From assembly GCA_016933575.1 (NCBI GenBank), contig JAFGAR010000028.1:220530-284529 (forward strand): a stretch of 64,000 nt of DNA. The letters are read 5' to 3'. The notes under the pieces are model-generated. The model saw nothing but the letters and a program-made list of their open reading frames with translations. It ran no database searches and was not told the origin of the DNA. The stretch comes from Candidatus Thorarchaeota archaeon (GTDB lineage Archaea > Asgardarchaeota > Thorarchaeia > Thorarchaeales > Thorarchaeaceae). Positions 19,601 to 25,295 of the stretch are shown in pieces. Made by a program: the position numbers and the translations under genes. Numbering within the stretch: the stretch's first letter is position 1; each line of letters starts with the position of its first letter.

Positions 19601-22202
19601 CTATCTGTCCGATTTCCTCAAGATCATTATCAGCGAAGACATCTAGATTATTGTCACCATCAAGATAGATAATTACAGTCCATTCAGCAGCCCATATATA
19701 TGGAGAGTATCCAGAATCTTGGTTATCTTCACCAGTCCCTATTCCACAAGTTGTTAGTTTATTAGCTTCACCAACTTGCTGATAATAATCAACAATGATA
19801 TCAATCGAATGCATTCCAATATTAGAAAACACAAAAGTTTCAGATATATGAAATGAAGTTCCTAATAGTGGTACATCCCTCAAAAGATATCTGCTATATC
19901 CTTCATCAACAATAATTGCGATAGTGTAGACCTGATCAATCCAGTAATCACCACCGTTTCGGACATCAAATTCCAAAGTAAATGGCTGTCCAGAAGCTAA
20001 TTTTCCAAAGAGATTATTGTAAACATCATATACTTTGATGTTTTCAAGAATAAGATCAGGACTTTTGAACCAATTTTTATCCCACCACCAATTTTGGTCT
20101 TCATCTGATTCAATTACCTCATCAGCACAATCTACATGTATCTCAAGAATATGATATCCAGGTCCTACATCATCACAGGGATAATAGAAGTGATGATACC
20201 CACCTGCGACGATTGTCACATCTTGGATAGTATAAAGAAGGTTTAGAGCAATCAGTTGATTTTGATCATCCCTATAATCACTCCATATCTCGATATCAAA
20301 GTTGGATGCTACAGAACCTCCAACATTGAAAACATCGAATGAAATCGAAAAGGACTCCCATCCAATTAGATTTGATGAGACCACAATATTGTCAATTGTC
20401 AAATCTGGCAGAGCAAGAATTTTCAGCGCATTATCTATCCATATAGAATCAACCTGTTGCCATATCCCATCCACCTGATACCAAAGTCCCCAAACGACAC
20501 CATAATTGCCTGGACTAAGACCATTAAGATCGAAATATCGTTCTTGCCATTCCGGATAGCTTGGAATCCAGAGCGTAACATCATTTTCAGGGTCATCAAA
20601 TGTACCGCTAGCATTGAAAAGAGATGCACCTAAACCAACGCAAATTGAAGAACCAAATGGGTTATTTATGTAGTAATTGAATTTTATGATTCCGCCTTCT
20701 ACTGCAGATGTTGCATCAAGACTAACATCAAGCAAAGAGGGGAGAGGTGGATTCACTTTTACCTTGACTACACCACTCTCTCTTATGTTACCCCCTACAT
20801 CCCAAACTTTCGCTTTAAAGAAATATACACCCTCCGTAAGGTCGCCAATAGGATAAGAAAATGATGATCCATCCCAAGTAGTATCAATATCCTTTACATA
20901 CCAAGGCTCGGTACTACTCGAACTCTCAAAAATCACGTATGTGCTAGGATACATATCATAAGCAGTCCAAACAATCGAATAGGAACCAGAACCCTCAACG
21001 AATTCAATATCAGGAGGTGTAATTAGGATGGGAGGTGTAGTATCTGGAGGAACATCAAGATATTTCCAATCCCAGTTATTATCTTCTTCAACTTCCCATG
21101 AACTACCAGGTATCCATGGAGATCCGGGGGTATGATCAGCATGAATATCAAGTGAAGGAGTTCCACTTGGAATAGAATATGTTACGAAATTACTACTCCA
21201 AGTTAGACCAGCTCCAAGATAACTCCTAGTCAAATCCTTTATGCATGACCCATAATCGCCATTTCTCCAGTTCTTCCAAAAAGAAAGATGAAAATTAGTT
21301 GCAGCCAAATTACCCATATTCTGAACTGAAAAGGAAACTGTTGTAGGACCACCCCCTACTGTTGTATTTACTAAGAAAGCAGTAACCTTAAGGTCTGGAC
21401 CTCTGATTGTTATTGGTTCATCCTCATAATCAAGAGCTGTGTATCCCTCAAAAGGACCATCCCATATTGCAAAGCGAATCATCTTAGATCCACCTATATT
21501 GTAGTTCTCTGGGTCGCCAAATTGGTCATATTGAACTCTAAATAATCTTGAATCAGTCGCTGCATCATTTGCGTGAATTATTATTGATAGCTTGTCGTGA
21601 TCTGGATCACTAAGCCAAACTCCAGGATTAATCACAACCGAAGCGCCTAGCCATACTCGTATATCAAAGTCTTCATGATTAATAATACGATACCATATTG
21701 TGAAAGTTTCTCCGACTGCAACATCATTATCACTGATATAAGATAATGAATAGTCTAATTCAGCATCATATAGTCCTTCACCATATTCTCCAGCATGATA
21801 TCCATCTGGACTAGTAAGGGAAAATTCTTCGAGCTCGAACTGCGGGAAATCTTGATTATAATGAGTTATCAAGGCTGGATTTTTGTAATCACCTGATTTT
21901 GTATCAGAGTCGCTTGTGATTTGGAAAGGAGATAATACTTCATCTAGAGAAGGATAGGTAACAAGCATAGATTCAGGTTGTGTATATAAACTTCTATCAA
22001 TTGAGTTGATGATTTTATCACTCAGATATACTTCATCGTTATTCAAAATCGTAGATGATACAGGTATTTTAGAATCTTCTAAACTTTCCCAATCAACAAT
22101 CTTCGACACATCGATTGCCACCGAAAACATCGGAGCAACCATCAGTACAATCATCACTACAGAAATAATTCGCATTCCCACTGACCTATTCATGACACCC
22201 AT
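4698..22202 (-). CDS. Giant secreted multidomain protein with C11 (clostripain-like) peptidase domain
   Basis: This 5834-residue uninterrupted protein starts with a signal peptide; an ATG three codons in (22193) has the better-spaced GAGAGG. Order: beta domains and three CARDB-like domains (about 270-835); peptidase C11 domain (about 838-1210) with catalytic His963 in MDHGGG and Cys1006 in FDACIMG; Ig-like repeats (1230-1830); a ZU5-like domain (1835-1955); OmpL47-like domain; FG-GAP block 1 (2040-2440); OmpL47-like and FN3-like domains; FG-GAP blocks 2-3 (2905-3645); nine Ig-like repeats (3750-4550); a second ZU5-like domain; nine OmpL47-like repeats (4680-5480); two Ig-like domains; and a terminal domain beginning FVTGGGWI that resembles the 'post-COAP-1' type. 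There is no C-terminal membrane helix or sorting signal. A surface or released protease/adhesin is inferred. Confidence 0.85.
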   Translation of the reverse strand: MGVMNRSVGMRIISVVMIVLMVAPMFSVAIDVSKIVDWESLEDSKIPVSSTILNNDEVYLSDKIINSIDRSLYTQPESMLVTYPSLDEVLSPFQITSDSDTKSGDYKNPALITHYNQDFPQFELEEFSLTSPDGYHAGEYGEGLYDAELDYSLSYISDNDVAVGETFTIWYRIINHEDFDIRVWLGASVVINPGVWLSDPDHDKLSIIIHANDAATDSRLFRVQYDQFGDPENYNIGGSKMIRFAIWDGPFEGYTALDYEDEPITIRGPDLKVTAFLVNTTVGGGPTTVSFSVQNMGNLAATNFHLSFWKNWRNGDYGSCIKDLTRSYLGAGLTWSSNFVTYSIPSGTPSLDIHADHTPGSPWIPGSSWEVEEDNNWDWKYLDVPPDTTPPILITPPDIEFVEGSGSYSIVWTAYDMYPSTYVIFESSSSTEPWYVKDIDTTWDGSSFSYPIGDLTEGVYFFKAKVWDVGGNIRESGVVKVKVNPPLPSLLDVSLDATSAVEGGIIKFNYYINNPFGSSICVGLGASLFNASGTFDDPENDVTLWIPSYPEWQERYFDLNGLSPGNYGVVWGLWYQVDGIWQQVDSIWIDNALKILALPDLTIDNIVVSSNLIGWESFSISFDVFNVGGSVASNFDIEIWSDYRDDQNQLIALNLLYTIQDVTIVAGGYHHFYYPCDDVGPGYHILEIHVDCADEVIESDEDQNWWWDKNWFKSPDLILENIKVYDVYNNLFGKLASGQPFTLEFDVRNGGDYWIDQVYTIAIIVDEGYSRYLLRDVPLLGTSFHISETFVFSNIGMHSIDIIVDYYQQVGEANKLTTCGIGTGEDNQDSGYSPYIWAAEWTVIIYLDGDNNLDVFADNDLEEIGQIGSNSEMSVICLKDGASDGDTFLRFYMPGIFIGLEYLLWVYYYIEYETSSSFQGDPLYVPWLESELDMANPRTLTNFVEWSASTFQAQHYALIVMDHGGGADNILLQDGTNDNIGMSVSEFGQALEDTAIELDIVGFDACIMGMVEIAYQLRNSAEILVASEDNEQGRPELSILPPFINYVGGWPYHLILSGLQTALETSGTISSQDFASLMVDEYYIFAPEATATMGAFKIFEIVQYLVPALDNLAQLLLDNIASYESMIYDARITADQYPGSGVDLVDFLEKLQLRITNSEIQYAIQVVLDSYSASYINHCYKSAHPDSHGIAIYFPQHVISYNKPYDGLDCSITYSWDEFVWGFHNYLHHPNQVNSEPSVSIITPSEGLVISGEWYFIWDVSDSNYDRIWYTAEYSPNLGQTWYPFFTTYEYAKGYYHEYLFDSTDLPDSKNMKFRLHYDDEWGGTGVIVSGTFEIDNLPNRQPIISITGPIEGQICEDVFGLFFDCFDDDYDWVHFKIFISIDGGLTWVESFQSFDFLCSPTGHSLGLPIHTDDILLSTNCIVLIAFNDNNGGAGSEFTGVFTIDNRISVTLTIAISDSSIVYPQSVLISSTIIPAVDGREIILQISNDGVTWIELFSDNTVLGAIQYNLLSPEPGNYYLRAIIESDSNYKSGTSDEIELEVDKIQTQLSIVSSTSFLILDDTVLINGWLTPSLDNHIAEFYWSYDDESWQKFGEAISSNGVFTIDWTPTLSGDYYIMCVYFGDAHYYGSISNHLELTISERYPTTLITEISSTSIRYDTSATINVTISPILDLKYVVIEYSVDGLDWQEISAGNTGSNGKFIASWIYDPGTYYIRSRWDGDPQYWSAISEIISLEIYDDIGPQISGQIYYPYDAGTLGHFLDWNIIEPYPGTYEILKDGNPIYSGQIESETISIAIDGLNPGLYVFTLWANDAYNNPSSMDVTVEVFGNTPYGIDVEVVDSETGVSIVFDETLTAGITTIIASTTPPHPHTGFKLGGNYYYDITTTATYIGTITIALPYEGKQNDAGESNLKLKHLENGEWIDVTLWIDVVNNIAYGEVNSLSWFAVLEDDTPPVTVIDIDGTPGDNDWFTSGVTITLTSTDEGLGVETIAYSFDEVNWIEYTGPFTFSEQGEFTIYFNATDVAGNPEVTKSDDFKIDLPYTDSDNALIITTRDGHVMRQDYNPITGAFDLIWDTYMPAYIFHTFALNDTNNDGHLELYVSGYETYIRLMRFDYEDGSLLWSWQVPAEVSCAFIFGMYFEDLNNDGIKEIVTQHLPRQVAPTLFIHDSDGNLLAQYNPGWRVDRGFLADYNGDGVRDAYLMAGAAIYPQGQPRVQVVDLRNFAMTQLLYFQDSYSGGMTDFEVVNIDADPQPEFFVAGWGPPVVAYDHDGTFLWQRSFPGGNADRNIKTYLGLISLGTGIVCTTSYSEVTLYAYYINMTTGADVLPPLPLWGRGSFTIDIFDLNGDGFYEVALYDWTETNARIHLWDLATGTNLWTYDVSRRLYYSEDCYDNLNQFIDYDGDGKRDLIFVDKNMNLMKASYDGTLTKIGDVPGIEAYYWSMFKHVDQPYPQTTVTLDGTIGFDDWYSTYVEFSLNAIDDVSGVARIEYSYDGIDWITYSNPIVVSANGINILYYRSIDNAGNIEPYQIITIKIDTTAPITEAFPSGDVVNAPWYTSPVTISLEVNDEFSGIYSTEFSFDGVTWIEYSIPVTIHNNGQNWFYYRSTDRNGNVETNPPIEILIDQPSPFPQNPISFTSTHIVNTWSSIDEVFIEWFGASDAFSGVYGYSYEWSHEIDTLPDTILDTTSTSLTTTLESGIWYLHIRTSDVAGNWAFSAYHIGAFRIDDTLPNVYASALGVVGQNNYYLSSVDVVIWGFDLPTGLDYIMYSLDGVTYCTYLEMFTLEYEYSYDIRYYGVDNLGNPSLEKHLIFSIDKTRPSTSISRGGTQNLNGQYIESIDISLSCEDQESGPNYVEYRLNGGPWHRYDQTLTIAQSGFYLFECYSVDMAGNCEVVQSIEFEVINYESGPVSLSLTWDTGNIGIVHDIRVGDVDADGRNEIVLAIESSYGVGHVRVYDGLTHSLERIIYMADGYARSLALGDCDHDGTIEIVVGTVGTWQSGPIGRIRVFSGTTGALEWETVRHEAFHTVGVEDIDADGAMEIIGMVITERVNNIRTPGTVMIIDGQTKAIEWETSSFGFGIGDYSWIGNLDDDPALELVFGGRTANDLPYTNTIWIVDGATHTVQDSLVVGALHTMCFDAADYDIDGSLDLVVGFIDQAAGTGFLRAYDTSLNFNWEYFIGTGLYSYSITMANLDTDPTLEIAAGIADASGNWYGHFRIIDAVSQSLLYTRPNKNAGLVVCVEDINGDGFTELAIGYHAGFSSGCMEVYDTGVPAPTNPSLEFLWETGNIGIVHDIVSGDVDADGVPETIVAIEPGYGSTGYIQIYNGITHSLERTIYLSAGYARVVALGDPDEDGQIEILVGTCGWWQTGPIAGIAVYNGLTGALEWLSPINNGVYSLWVEDIDADGEQEIIGITDFERDGSNMINGLVLVYNGKTHSEEWRSSEYGLCLGGYHSLANIDSDPALELIFGSRDSLYAPFEGTLFIVDGASHEVQDSISLGPFLVTSIQTATIASNGSLRIIAGLREQDATINYVNMYDNNLDLLWSYTLGTNICPNIVKAANFDSDQNFEIAVGIGYANGAWTGEFQIIDWETNSIIFQRTSTNSVISFYYGDFDFNGIADFAVGYHAGFSAGSMVVYSTGVTIFNPTPLVVYVTRPVLNNPGTISTDGSVSLSWTLSVSSLGSISYYQVQYSASPIFSIIQGEFTTTDLQISLTALPYGECYLRVRAIDDTGSHSYWSNDEYIDVVREYLPPSIDNPEDIIFEEGITGENIVWAPVEANPQYYKIFLDGALFEVSSWSGGPVEVSLDGLVAGNYYFIIQVFDIYNNWIADAVVVIVEPATPPSIDNPIVDPYEAGTTGHTITWSPDDFCPISFIVYLDNVEYTSGDWFGGTITIAIDGLDPGVYEFRIQVYDQVGLSSSSTVIVTVVDLTPPVLPGISFNAEGGSIGNVGEIQPFDLYPGTYEIYYEGGLVASGEWDGITPIQFIFDASLVGVFTYEFYCYDAYDNVAYTEFTITVVDTVNPDVDGISSITYEEGSTGNVIVWTATDLFQSNYEITLNGVPVFADLWVGNTIEYSIDGHSPGTYYYTVTCYDTSGNSASHQVTAIVVDTTPPAVDGPTQIEYEAGSLGNQIFWTASEPHPLRYMISLDGEPIVLGLWSGNDIQRNIDGHNPGTYYYTLTCWDVFNNEGSHEVTVVVEDTTKPLITSPLDDIYVEAGSSGNTITWYCFDLYPDRYILWDGVETREGPWTGTSLTITIIDRGVGAYNHSITFFDANSNWASDSVWVYIVDTTPPSIDGPLEIVYEDGTTGHTIVWTATDLYPTTYEVTLNGGPVFSDDWTSGTIEYNIDGHTAGTYHYTLICYDESGNSASHQVTVIVEDTTPPSVSGPSEIIYEAGSTGNQIVWDVFDLHPFDYEISLNGVPVRLGLWGGTTISYNIDGNDPGTYYYILTCWDVFNNAGSHQVTVIVEDTTPPDIIGPDDLVYEAGVPGHSLTWSFSDLYPDSYIILRNGTQVDSGLWIGSDISISVDLLNPGTYNFTFVAFDAYGNQASDTAWLTVEGNTPAGSDIEVIDPETGISLTFDETSVPGTTEVEITETGPHPPDDFRLMGLYYNITTTAVFDGVIIVALPYDATLVHGLEKNLKLWHWAEPAGWQDCTTWVDEVNNIIYGEVTHLSIFGAMEDNAPPTTHHSLSGTEGLNGWFVSDVFVELTAVDTVSEIENIYYSVDGVTWFTYTSPELIQNEGLTTFYFYSIDIAENIETINQIDIYIDKSCPFTYYLTGGPIFEFYITSWSEFYLTFSDDISGVSLSFYRIDGGSWIEYDDPFYIFGSDGYHTLGFYSIDTAGNCELETTVWFFLDNTAPVTTKSIGSPTVGEFVTTETVFALTSVDAGIGYFWTFYRINGGSWIEYSDPFSLLGPDGEYTIEFYSVDFVANEEIFQSQVHRLDNTPPETVLSFGEPISGDYITSVTPISLAANDGLGVGVDSIFYCINGGGWETYSGSFTVLGPDDTYLIEYYSIDYLGNTEDVLSIVINLDNSAPISSLVIGTPYSDPYLTSFTEISINVADGGSGVAALFYSIDSGLYVPYIGPFTLPSVDGLHSISYYGIDNLGNMETSVTEQFVVDDTSPVTSIIEGSPIFNSYITSATSLSLSAIDEGVGVDSIFYRIDEGAWVLYSSSFYLVGPDGQYIIEYYSVDYLGAQEDIISETYILDNTAPSSIHTFIGNMGDNDWFVSIVAVELSSSDAGSGVSAIFYSLDAGPATEYVGSFDVTVEGFHNLEYWVVDNLGNVEAPQKSADFKIDTVAPESIASLTPAIPNGLANWYISPIGVVLSFSDDTSGVCETYYRVNGAAWIKYESGLSFIEDGVYLLEFWSSDFAGNQESTQSVSFTLDQTSPITSHSICEPKFSIDPTYIKTVTPITLEAVDNLAGVARTEYRINMGVWIEYLIPFYITEFGYHTINYRSIDVAGNLEDYHSFDVIVNAVELTYIGEVVGDYSDPTQLQAQLVDIATQELISGKVIYFILGAQSTSAVTDEFGIATASMIINQPAGVYTVVSTFNADSEFSFCDDSASYTIEKETAIPEYTGSTVVPTTSDEITIRVTVFDEDDGFYGDITRIQVTFRIYNVPIDLNAPVLVFGPVYLEESSVDGVGVITLEIDNLSENGYIIIVSIESGDNPYYNGPDSDPVILTIFEPTGDFVTGGGWIIGPSGSKSNFGFNVKYTKKGLPKGQSIYTFREGDWLSIIKSNAWIGMAIEEDHAFFEGRCTIQKYNSETGELLWDVGNYQFRVDVWDVDESGGIDVYQIRVLDKNGLVFHEIGFAPIGYLGGGNIAIHLEKEE
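5770..8165 (-). repeat. Nine tandem OmpL47-like repeats inside the giant gene
   Basis: Nine units of about 85-90 residues each begin with a variant of [N/A]xAPxT and contain FYRIDGGSW-like and YYSIDxxGN-like segments. The copies have diverged at DNA level, so this is an old protein-level array and not a recent DNA duplication. Such domains occur in bacterial and archaeal surface proteins and act as spacers or binding modules. Confidence 0.8.
8530..10957 (-). repeat. Nine tandem Ig-like repeats inside the giant gene
   Basis: Nine units of about 85-90 residues follow the pattern DTTPPSIDGP...YEAGSTGNxIxW...YxISLNG...GxYxYTLxCxDxxGN. Copies 4, 5, 7 and 8 are the most alike (shared HQVTxIVxDT), which suggests a later expansion in the middle of the array. 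Two isolated copies lie near residues 386-480 and 1737-1830. Confidence 0.85.
11275..13475 (-). repeat. Duplicated FG-GAP (beta-propeller) blocks 2 and 3
   Basis: Two successive blocks of about 360 residues open with the same sequence (TGNIGIVHDI...GDVDADG) and match along their length (YARSLALGDCDHDG versus YARVVALGDPDEDG). Each holds several DxDxDG calcium-binding loops, as in integrin-type FG-GAP blades. This is a duplication of a whole propeller. Confidence 0.85.
14930..16075 (-). repeat. FG-GAP block 1 inside the giant gene
   Basis: About 380 residues with DTNNDGHLE, DLNNDGIKE, DYNGDGVRD and DLNGDGFYE loops, spaced like propeller blades. It is less similar to blocks 2 and 3 than those are to each other. 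Confidence 0.75.
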
Positions 22203-22278
22203 CCTCTCATTCTCGAATTAGTAAACGAGATTCAATAGCGTCATAAGCGATTCAGAGGTAGAATAAGAACCGTCTGTT

Positions 22279-22300
22279 TTTCCGAGATATCTATCGGAAA
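22279..22300. promoter_or_regulatory. Inverted repeat between the giant gene and the kbl-type gene
   Basis: TTTCCGA and TCGGAAA form a perfect 7-bp inverted repeat around an 8-base centre. It lies in the 240-base divergent region, about 80 bases upstream of the giant gene and 55 bases upstream of the kbl-side TATA box, so it could be an operator for either gene. The role is inferred. Confidence 0.35.
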
Positions 22301-22355
22301 TCTGAAGTGCATGCAGAATTTTGCTCAAATGTGAATTTCCTGTCATCAACGAAGG

Positions 22356-22366
22356 CCATATATAGG
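22356..22366 (+). promoter_or_regulatory. TATA box for the kbl-type gene
   Basis: CCATATATAGG matches an archaeal TATA box. Transcription would begin near 22385-22390, leaving a leader of about 55 bases that holds the hairpin at 22392. Confidence 0.5.
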
Positions 22367-22391
22367 CGAAAATTCGCGGCCCAGAATAGAC

Positions 22392-22411
22392 ACGCCCTAC
22401 ACTTTGGGCGT
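22392..22411 (+). promoter_or_regulatory. Hairpin in the 5' leader of the kbl-type gene
   Basis: ACGCCC and GGGCGT pair perfectly across an 8-base loop. The track's TTG start (22404) falls inside this hairpin, which argues for translation from the ATG at 22443. It may be a simple structured leader or a regulatory element. Confidence 0.4.
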
Positions 22412-22442
22412 TGAAAGACCGTTTTTGGTTACGGTGAAAATC

Positions 22443-23630
22443 ATGAGAGACCCAACAGGTTGGATGCGCGACGAGTACAACACACTTGTCGAGCAGAATT
22501 TAAACTGGAGAATTCGAGAACTTCAGGGTCCCAGCACCCCGAAGGCAAAGATTGATGGCAAAGAGGTCATCATGCTTTGCTCTAACAATTATCTGAACCT
22601 CAGTAATCACCCAAAACTGAAAGAGGCTGCTCTTAAGGCTATCAAATCACATGGCGTTGGTTCAGGCTCTGTCCGTGCCATTGCGGGTACCATGGACCTC
22701 CATTTAGAATTGGAACGACGTCTAGCTAAGTTCAAAGGAGCAGAGGCGTCACTTACCTATAGTGCTGGATTTACCTGCAATGAGGGACTCATCCCACAGC
22801 TTGTTGACAAAGAAGATGCTATCATCTCAGATGAATTGAATCACGGTTCTATCATCGATGGTGTTCGGCTTACAAAGGCCACACGTTATGTCTACAAGCA
22901 CAATGATGTCGCAGATCTTGAGAGAGTCCTCAAAGAGGCTGAGAAAGAGAAGCCTAGAAGGATGCTCCTTATTACTGATGGTGTCTTTTCTATGGATGGA
23001 GACATTGCGCCTTTGGATGGTATCGTGAAAGCTGCAAAACCATATGGTGCAATGATTTATGTGGACGATGCTCACGGGGAGGCCGTCTTAGGAAAGGGCG
23101 GTCGAGGTATTGTTTCGCACTTCAATCTCACCCATAAGGATGTCCACTTCGAGATGGGTACTTTCTCAAAGGCTTTTGGAGTCATGGGAGGGCACGTGTC
23201 AGGAAGTCGTGACATGGTGAATTACGCATTGAACAAGAGCCGTTCCTGGTTGCTTAGCGCTTCGCACCCACCAGCCACCGCAGCTGCCTGTATTGCAGCA
23301 ATCGATGTCCTTGAGACCGAGGAGAAACATGTGAAAACACTCTGGGAGAATCGAGAGTATTTCATTAAGGGTCTCCAACAGATGGGATTTGACACTGGCA
23401 ATAGCATGACACCAATTATTCCTGCAATGTGTGGTGAGAGCTCAAAGGCTGTTGCACTCAGTGATGGTCTTGTACAAGAGGGTATCCTCGCACTACCAAT
23501 AGTCTTCCCAATGGTTTCCCGTGACAAAGCAAGAATCAGGAACATAATGAATTCTGGTCTAACAAAAGCCCAATTGGATACTGCTTTAGCAGCCTACGAG
23601 AAAGTCGGAAAACGAGCTAAAATCATCTAG
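22443..23630 (+). CDS. kbl: Glycine C-acetyltransferase / alpha-oxoamine synthase (PLP-dependent)
   Basis: The product (395 residues from this ATG, the usual family length) is a fold-type I PLP enzyme of the alpha-oxoamine synthase family. Visible signs are the substrate segment LCSNNYLNLSNHP, the glycine loop GVGSGSVRAIAGT, the DELNHGSIIDG segment, the cofactor Asp in YVDDAHGEAVLG, and the Schiff-base lysine in GTFSKAFGVMGG. Kbl converts 2-amino-3-oxobutyrate plus CoA to glycine and acetyl-CoA in threonine breakdown; BioF (7-keto-8-aminopelargonate synthase) is the main alternative. No tdh or bio gene is adjacent, so the exact substrate is open, but the sequence looks more Kbl-like. ATG 22443 is chosen because the upstream TTG lies in a leader hairpin and a GGTGA precedes the ATG. 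Confidence 0.85.
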   Translation: MRDPTGWMRDEYNTLVEQNLNWRIRELQGPSTPKAKIDGKEVIMLCSNNYLNLSNHPKLKEAALKAIKSHGVGSGSVRAIAGTMDLHLELERRLAKFKGAEASLTYSAGFTCNEGLIPQLVDKEDAIISDELNHGSIIDGVRLTKATRYVYKHNDVADLERVLKEAEKEKPRRMLLITDGVFSMDGDIAPLDGIVKAAKPYGAMIYVDDAHGEAVLGKGGRGIVSHFNLTHKDVHFEMGTFSKAFGVMGGHVSGSRDMVNYALNKSRSWLLSASHPPATAAACIAAIDVLETEEKHVKTLWENREYFIKGLQQMGFDTGNSMTPIIPAMCGESSKAVALSDGLVQEGILALPIVFPMVSRDKARIRNIMNSGLTKAQLDTALAAYEKVGKRAKII

Positions 23631-23642
23631 TGGATTATCCTA

Positions 23643-23679
23643 GGACATCTCGATATGAGATGTCCACTTCTCGTTTTTT
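23643..23679 (+). terminator. Terminator after the kbl-type gene
   Basis: A perfect 9-bp stem (GGACATCTC / GAGATGTCC) with a 5-base loop begins 13 bases after the stop and is followed by a run of six T after a short spacer. Confidence 0.7.
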
Positions 23680-23799
23680 CCTCTTTAATTTGTAAGATAT
23701 CATATGTAGAAGAGTATGATGTACACGGTCCTACTTCTATCTCCTTTTTTGTCCTTCGAGAGCTAATGCTTATCACTATCAATTACATTATGTAAGCCC

Positions 23800-24036
23800 A
23801 TGTCTGAAGTCCAGAAAGATTACACACTCAGAAGTATCTTGCAGAATGCATCAAAGAGTGGCGACCGTCTAAGATTTTTTGGACCAGGAATGATGATTGT
23901 AGCTGAAGGTCGTGTTGCTTTCGTTGGGAAAGAGGTTGTTGCCATCAGACATGGTGATACCGACGATCCTGACGAATTCGTTAACCTAGAATGCATCATC
24001 AAGGTCCAGGTATTGGGTGAATACCGTCATTATTGA
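23800..24036 (+). CDS. Small conserved-looking protein of unknown function
   Basis: A 78-residue cytoplasmic protein starting at ATG, with a TATA-like and T-rich region upstream. The second half alternates short strands and turns (GPGMMIVAEGRVAFVGKEVVAIRHGD), compatible with a small beta-barrel similar in size to Sm/Lsm or OB proteins, though I see no diagnostic motif. It stands alone between the kbl terminator and the convergent antiporter gene. It reads as real coding sequence, but no function can be assigned. Confidence 0.6.
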   Translation: MSEVQKDYTLRSILQNASKSGDRLRFFGPGMMIVAEGRVAFVGKEVVAIRHGDTDDPDEFVNLECIIKVQVLGEYRHY

Positions 24037-24059
24037 TGATAGTGCATCTTAGATGGTGA

Positions 24060-25229
24060 TCATATTCCACCATAGACTAGTAGAATATAGAGCATCATCA
24101 CGAACACTGCAATCATCGCGACTGACTCTAATGCATTGATCTTTGCATCATCTGTGATCATGACCCGTAGTATGAACATTGTCGGGAAGGCAAAGAGCAA
24201 CAAGACAACTGAATAGAGTTCAATGGGCAATATCTCAAGACCAAGATGCAGTGGGTCAAAGAAACCAATGATACCGGATGCTATCATTGTAAACCCAAAT
24301 ATGACAAAGAATACCTGAACGATACCCCCAAAGGCATTACTTAGTGCAATCTCAAGCTCCTTCTTTCGATGACTGCTTGCAACGATGATATATTCAGGGG
24401 TTCCACCGAAGATAACAAGCAAAAGAGCGGCATGGATGATAGGTAATCCAATCTCATCGATGGCAAAATGTGCAAATGATGAGAGTGCCTCACCCCCAAG
24501 CAGTGCACCGATAGAGGCAATGACTAGATAGACTCCGACAGTTGACTTTGGTAATTGTTCATGTTCAATCTCGCATGCAATATGAGGGTCTTGAGATGAT
24601 GAATCGCAGTGCCCATAGTATTTGGTGATGCGATAGAGATAAGCGATGAAGACAACAACTAGACATACACCAAAGAGGAGTAACTCGCCGCTATCAAGAA
24701 ATTGCGGAATTAAGATATTTGTTGATGACATTGGGAATAGGTGAACAAGCATCATCGACAGACCTACAGAGAGTGATATGACTGAACCCATGCTGAGTAG
24801 GTCTGATCCCACATGTTGAATTGCATCTGGAAGTTGATAGTTGCCATACTCATCCTTTGGAAGGACTAGTGTGTAGAGAGCAAATACGAGGGAGTTCGTA
24901 AAGATAGTTGCAAGAGCAAGAATCCAAGCCATTTCATACTGTCCGCTAAGGATCAGAAAAGTAAGCACAGAGAGTTCAGGGATGGTACTTGCGATGCTTG
25001 CGTAAATTCCTGAAACATAATCGGTCAAGTGCATGTTATGAGCAATGCCTTCAACAGATAAGACAAAAGCTTCGCAGGCTCCAGCAATTATCATGATACC
25101 TCCAATCAATTCAAGGTAGGGAACAATGGCTTCCGGAAGGATATGTAGACTAAGTGATTCGAGGAGGAGTAATGGAGCTACAATAGCTATTCCAATGACA
25201 TATGATAGTTGCCAGAGTTTGAGTTTCAC
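24060..25229 (-). CDS. Cation/Ca2+ antiporter (CaCA superfamily)
   Basis: This 389-residue protein has about 10-11 membrane helices in two inverted halves. Each half carries the exchanger alpha repeat: GIYASIASTIPELSVLTFL in the first and GGTPEYIIVASSHRKKELE in the second, with the ion-binding Glu next to Pro in both (PEL, PEY). It would exchange Na+ or H+ for Ca2+ or another cation across the cytoplasmic membrane. The hydrophilic loop between the halves (CDSSSQDPHIACEIEHE) is short, as in YrbG/ChaA-type prokaryotic members. The ion specificity cannot be read from sequence. It precedes, on the same strand, the four-helix membrane protein gene's downstream side and is separated from it by 66 bases. 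Confidence 0.8.
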   Translation of the reverse strand: MKLKLWQLSYVIGIAIVAPLLLLESLSLHILPEAIVPYLELIGGIMIIAGACEAFVLSVEGIAHNMHLTDYVSGIYASIASTIPELSVLTFLILSGQYEMAWILALATIFTNSLVFALYTLVLPKDEYGNYQLPDAIQHVGSDLLSMGSVISLSVGLSMMLVHLFPMSSTNILIPQFLDSGELLLFGVCLVVVFIAYLYRITKYYGHCDSSSQDPHIACEIEHEQLPKSTVGVYLVIASIGALLGGEALSSFAHFAIDEIGLPIIHAALLLVIFGGTPEYIIVASSHRKKELEIALSNAFGGIVQVFFVIFGFTMIASGIIGFFDPLHLGLEILPIELYSVVLLLFAFPTMFILRVMITDDAKINALESVAMIAVFVMMLYILLVYGGI

Positions 25230-25295
25230 AATCTCACACCAACTCTGAGGCGGGGATTACCCATAATTAAACTTCACTCATGTTTCAATATTATT

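Noticed and set aside
4770-22221. About forty track ORFs on both strands inside the giant gene (for example 12116-12460, 16156-16560, 13988-14416)
   Set aside because: They are shadows of one continuous coding frame, with no start signals and with composition that follows the real frame.
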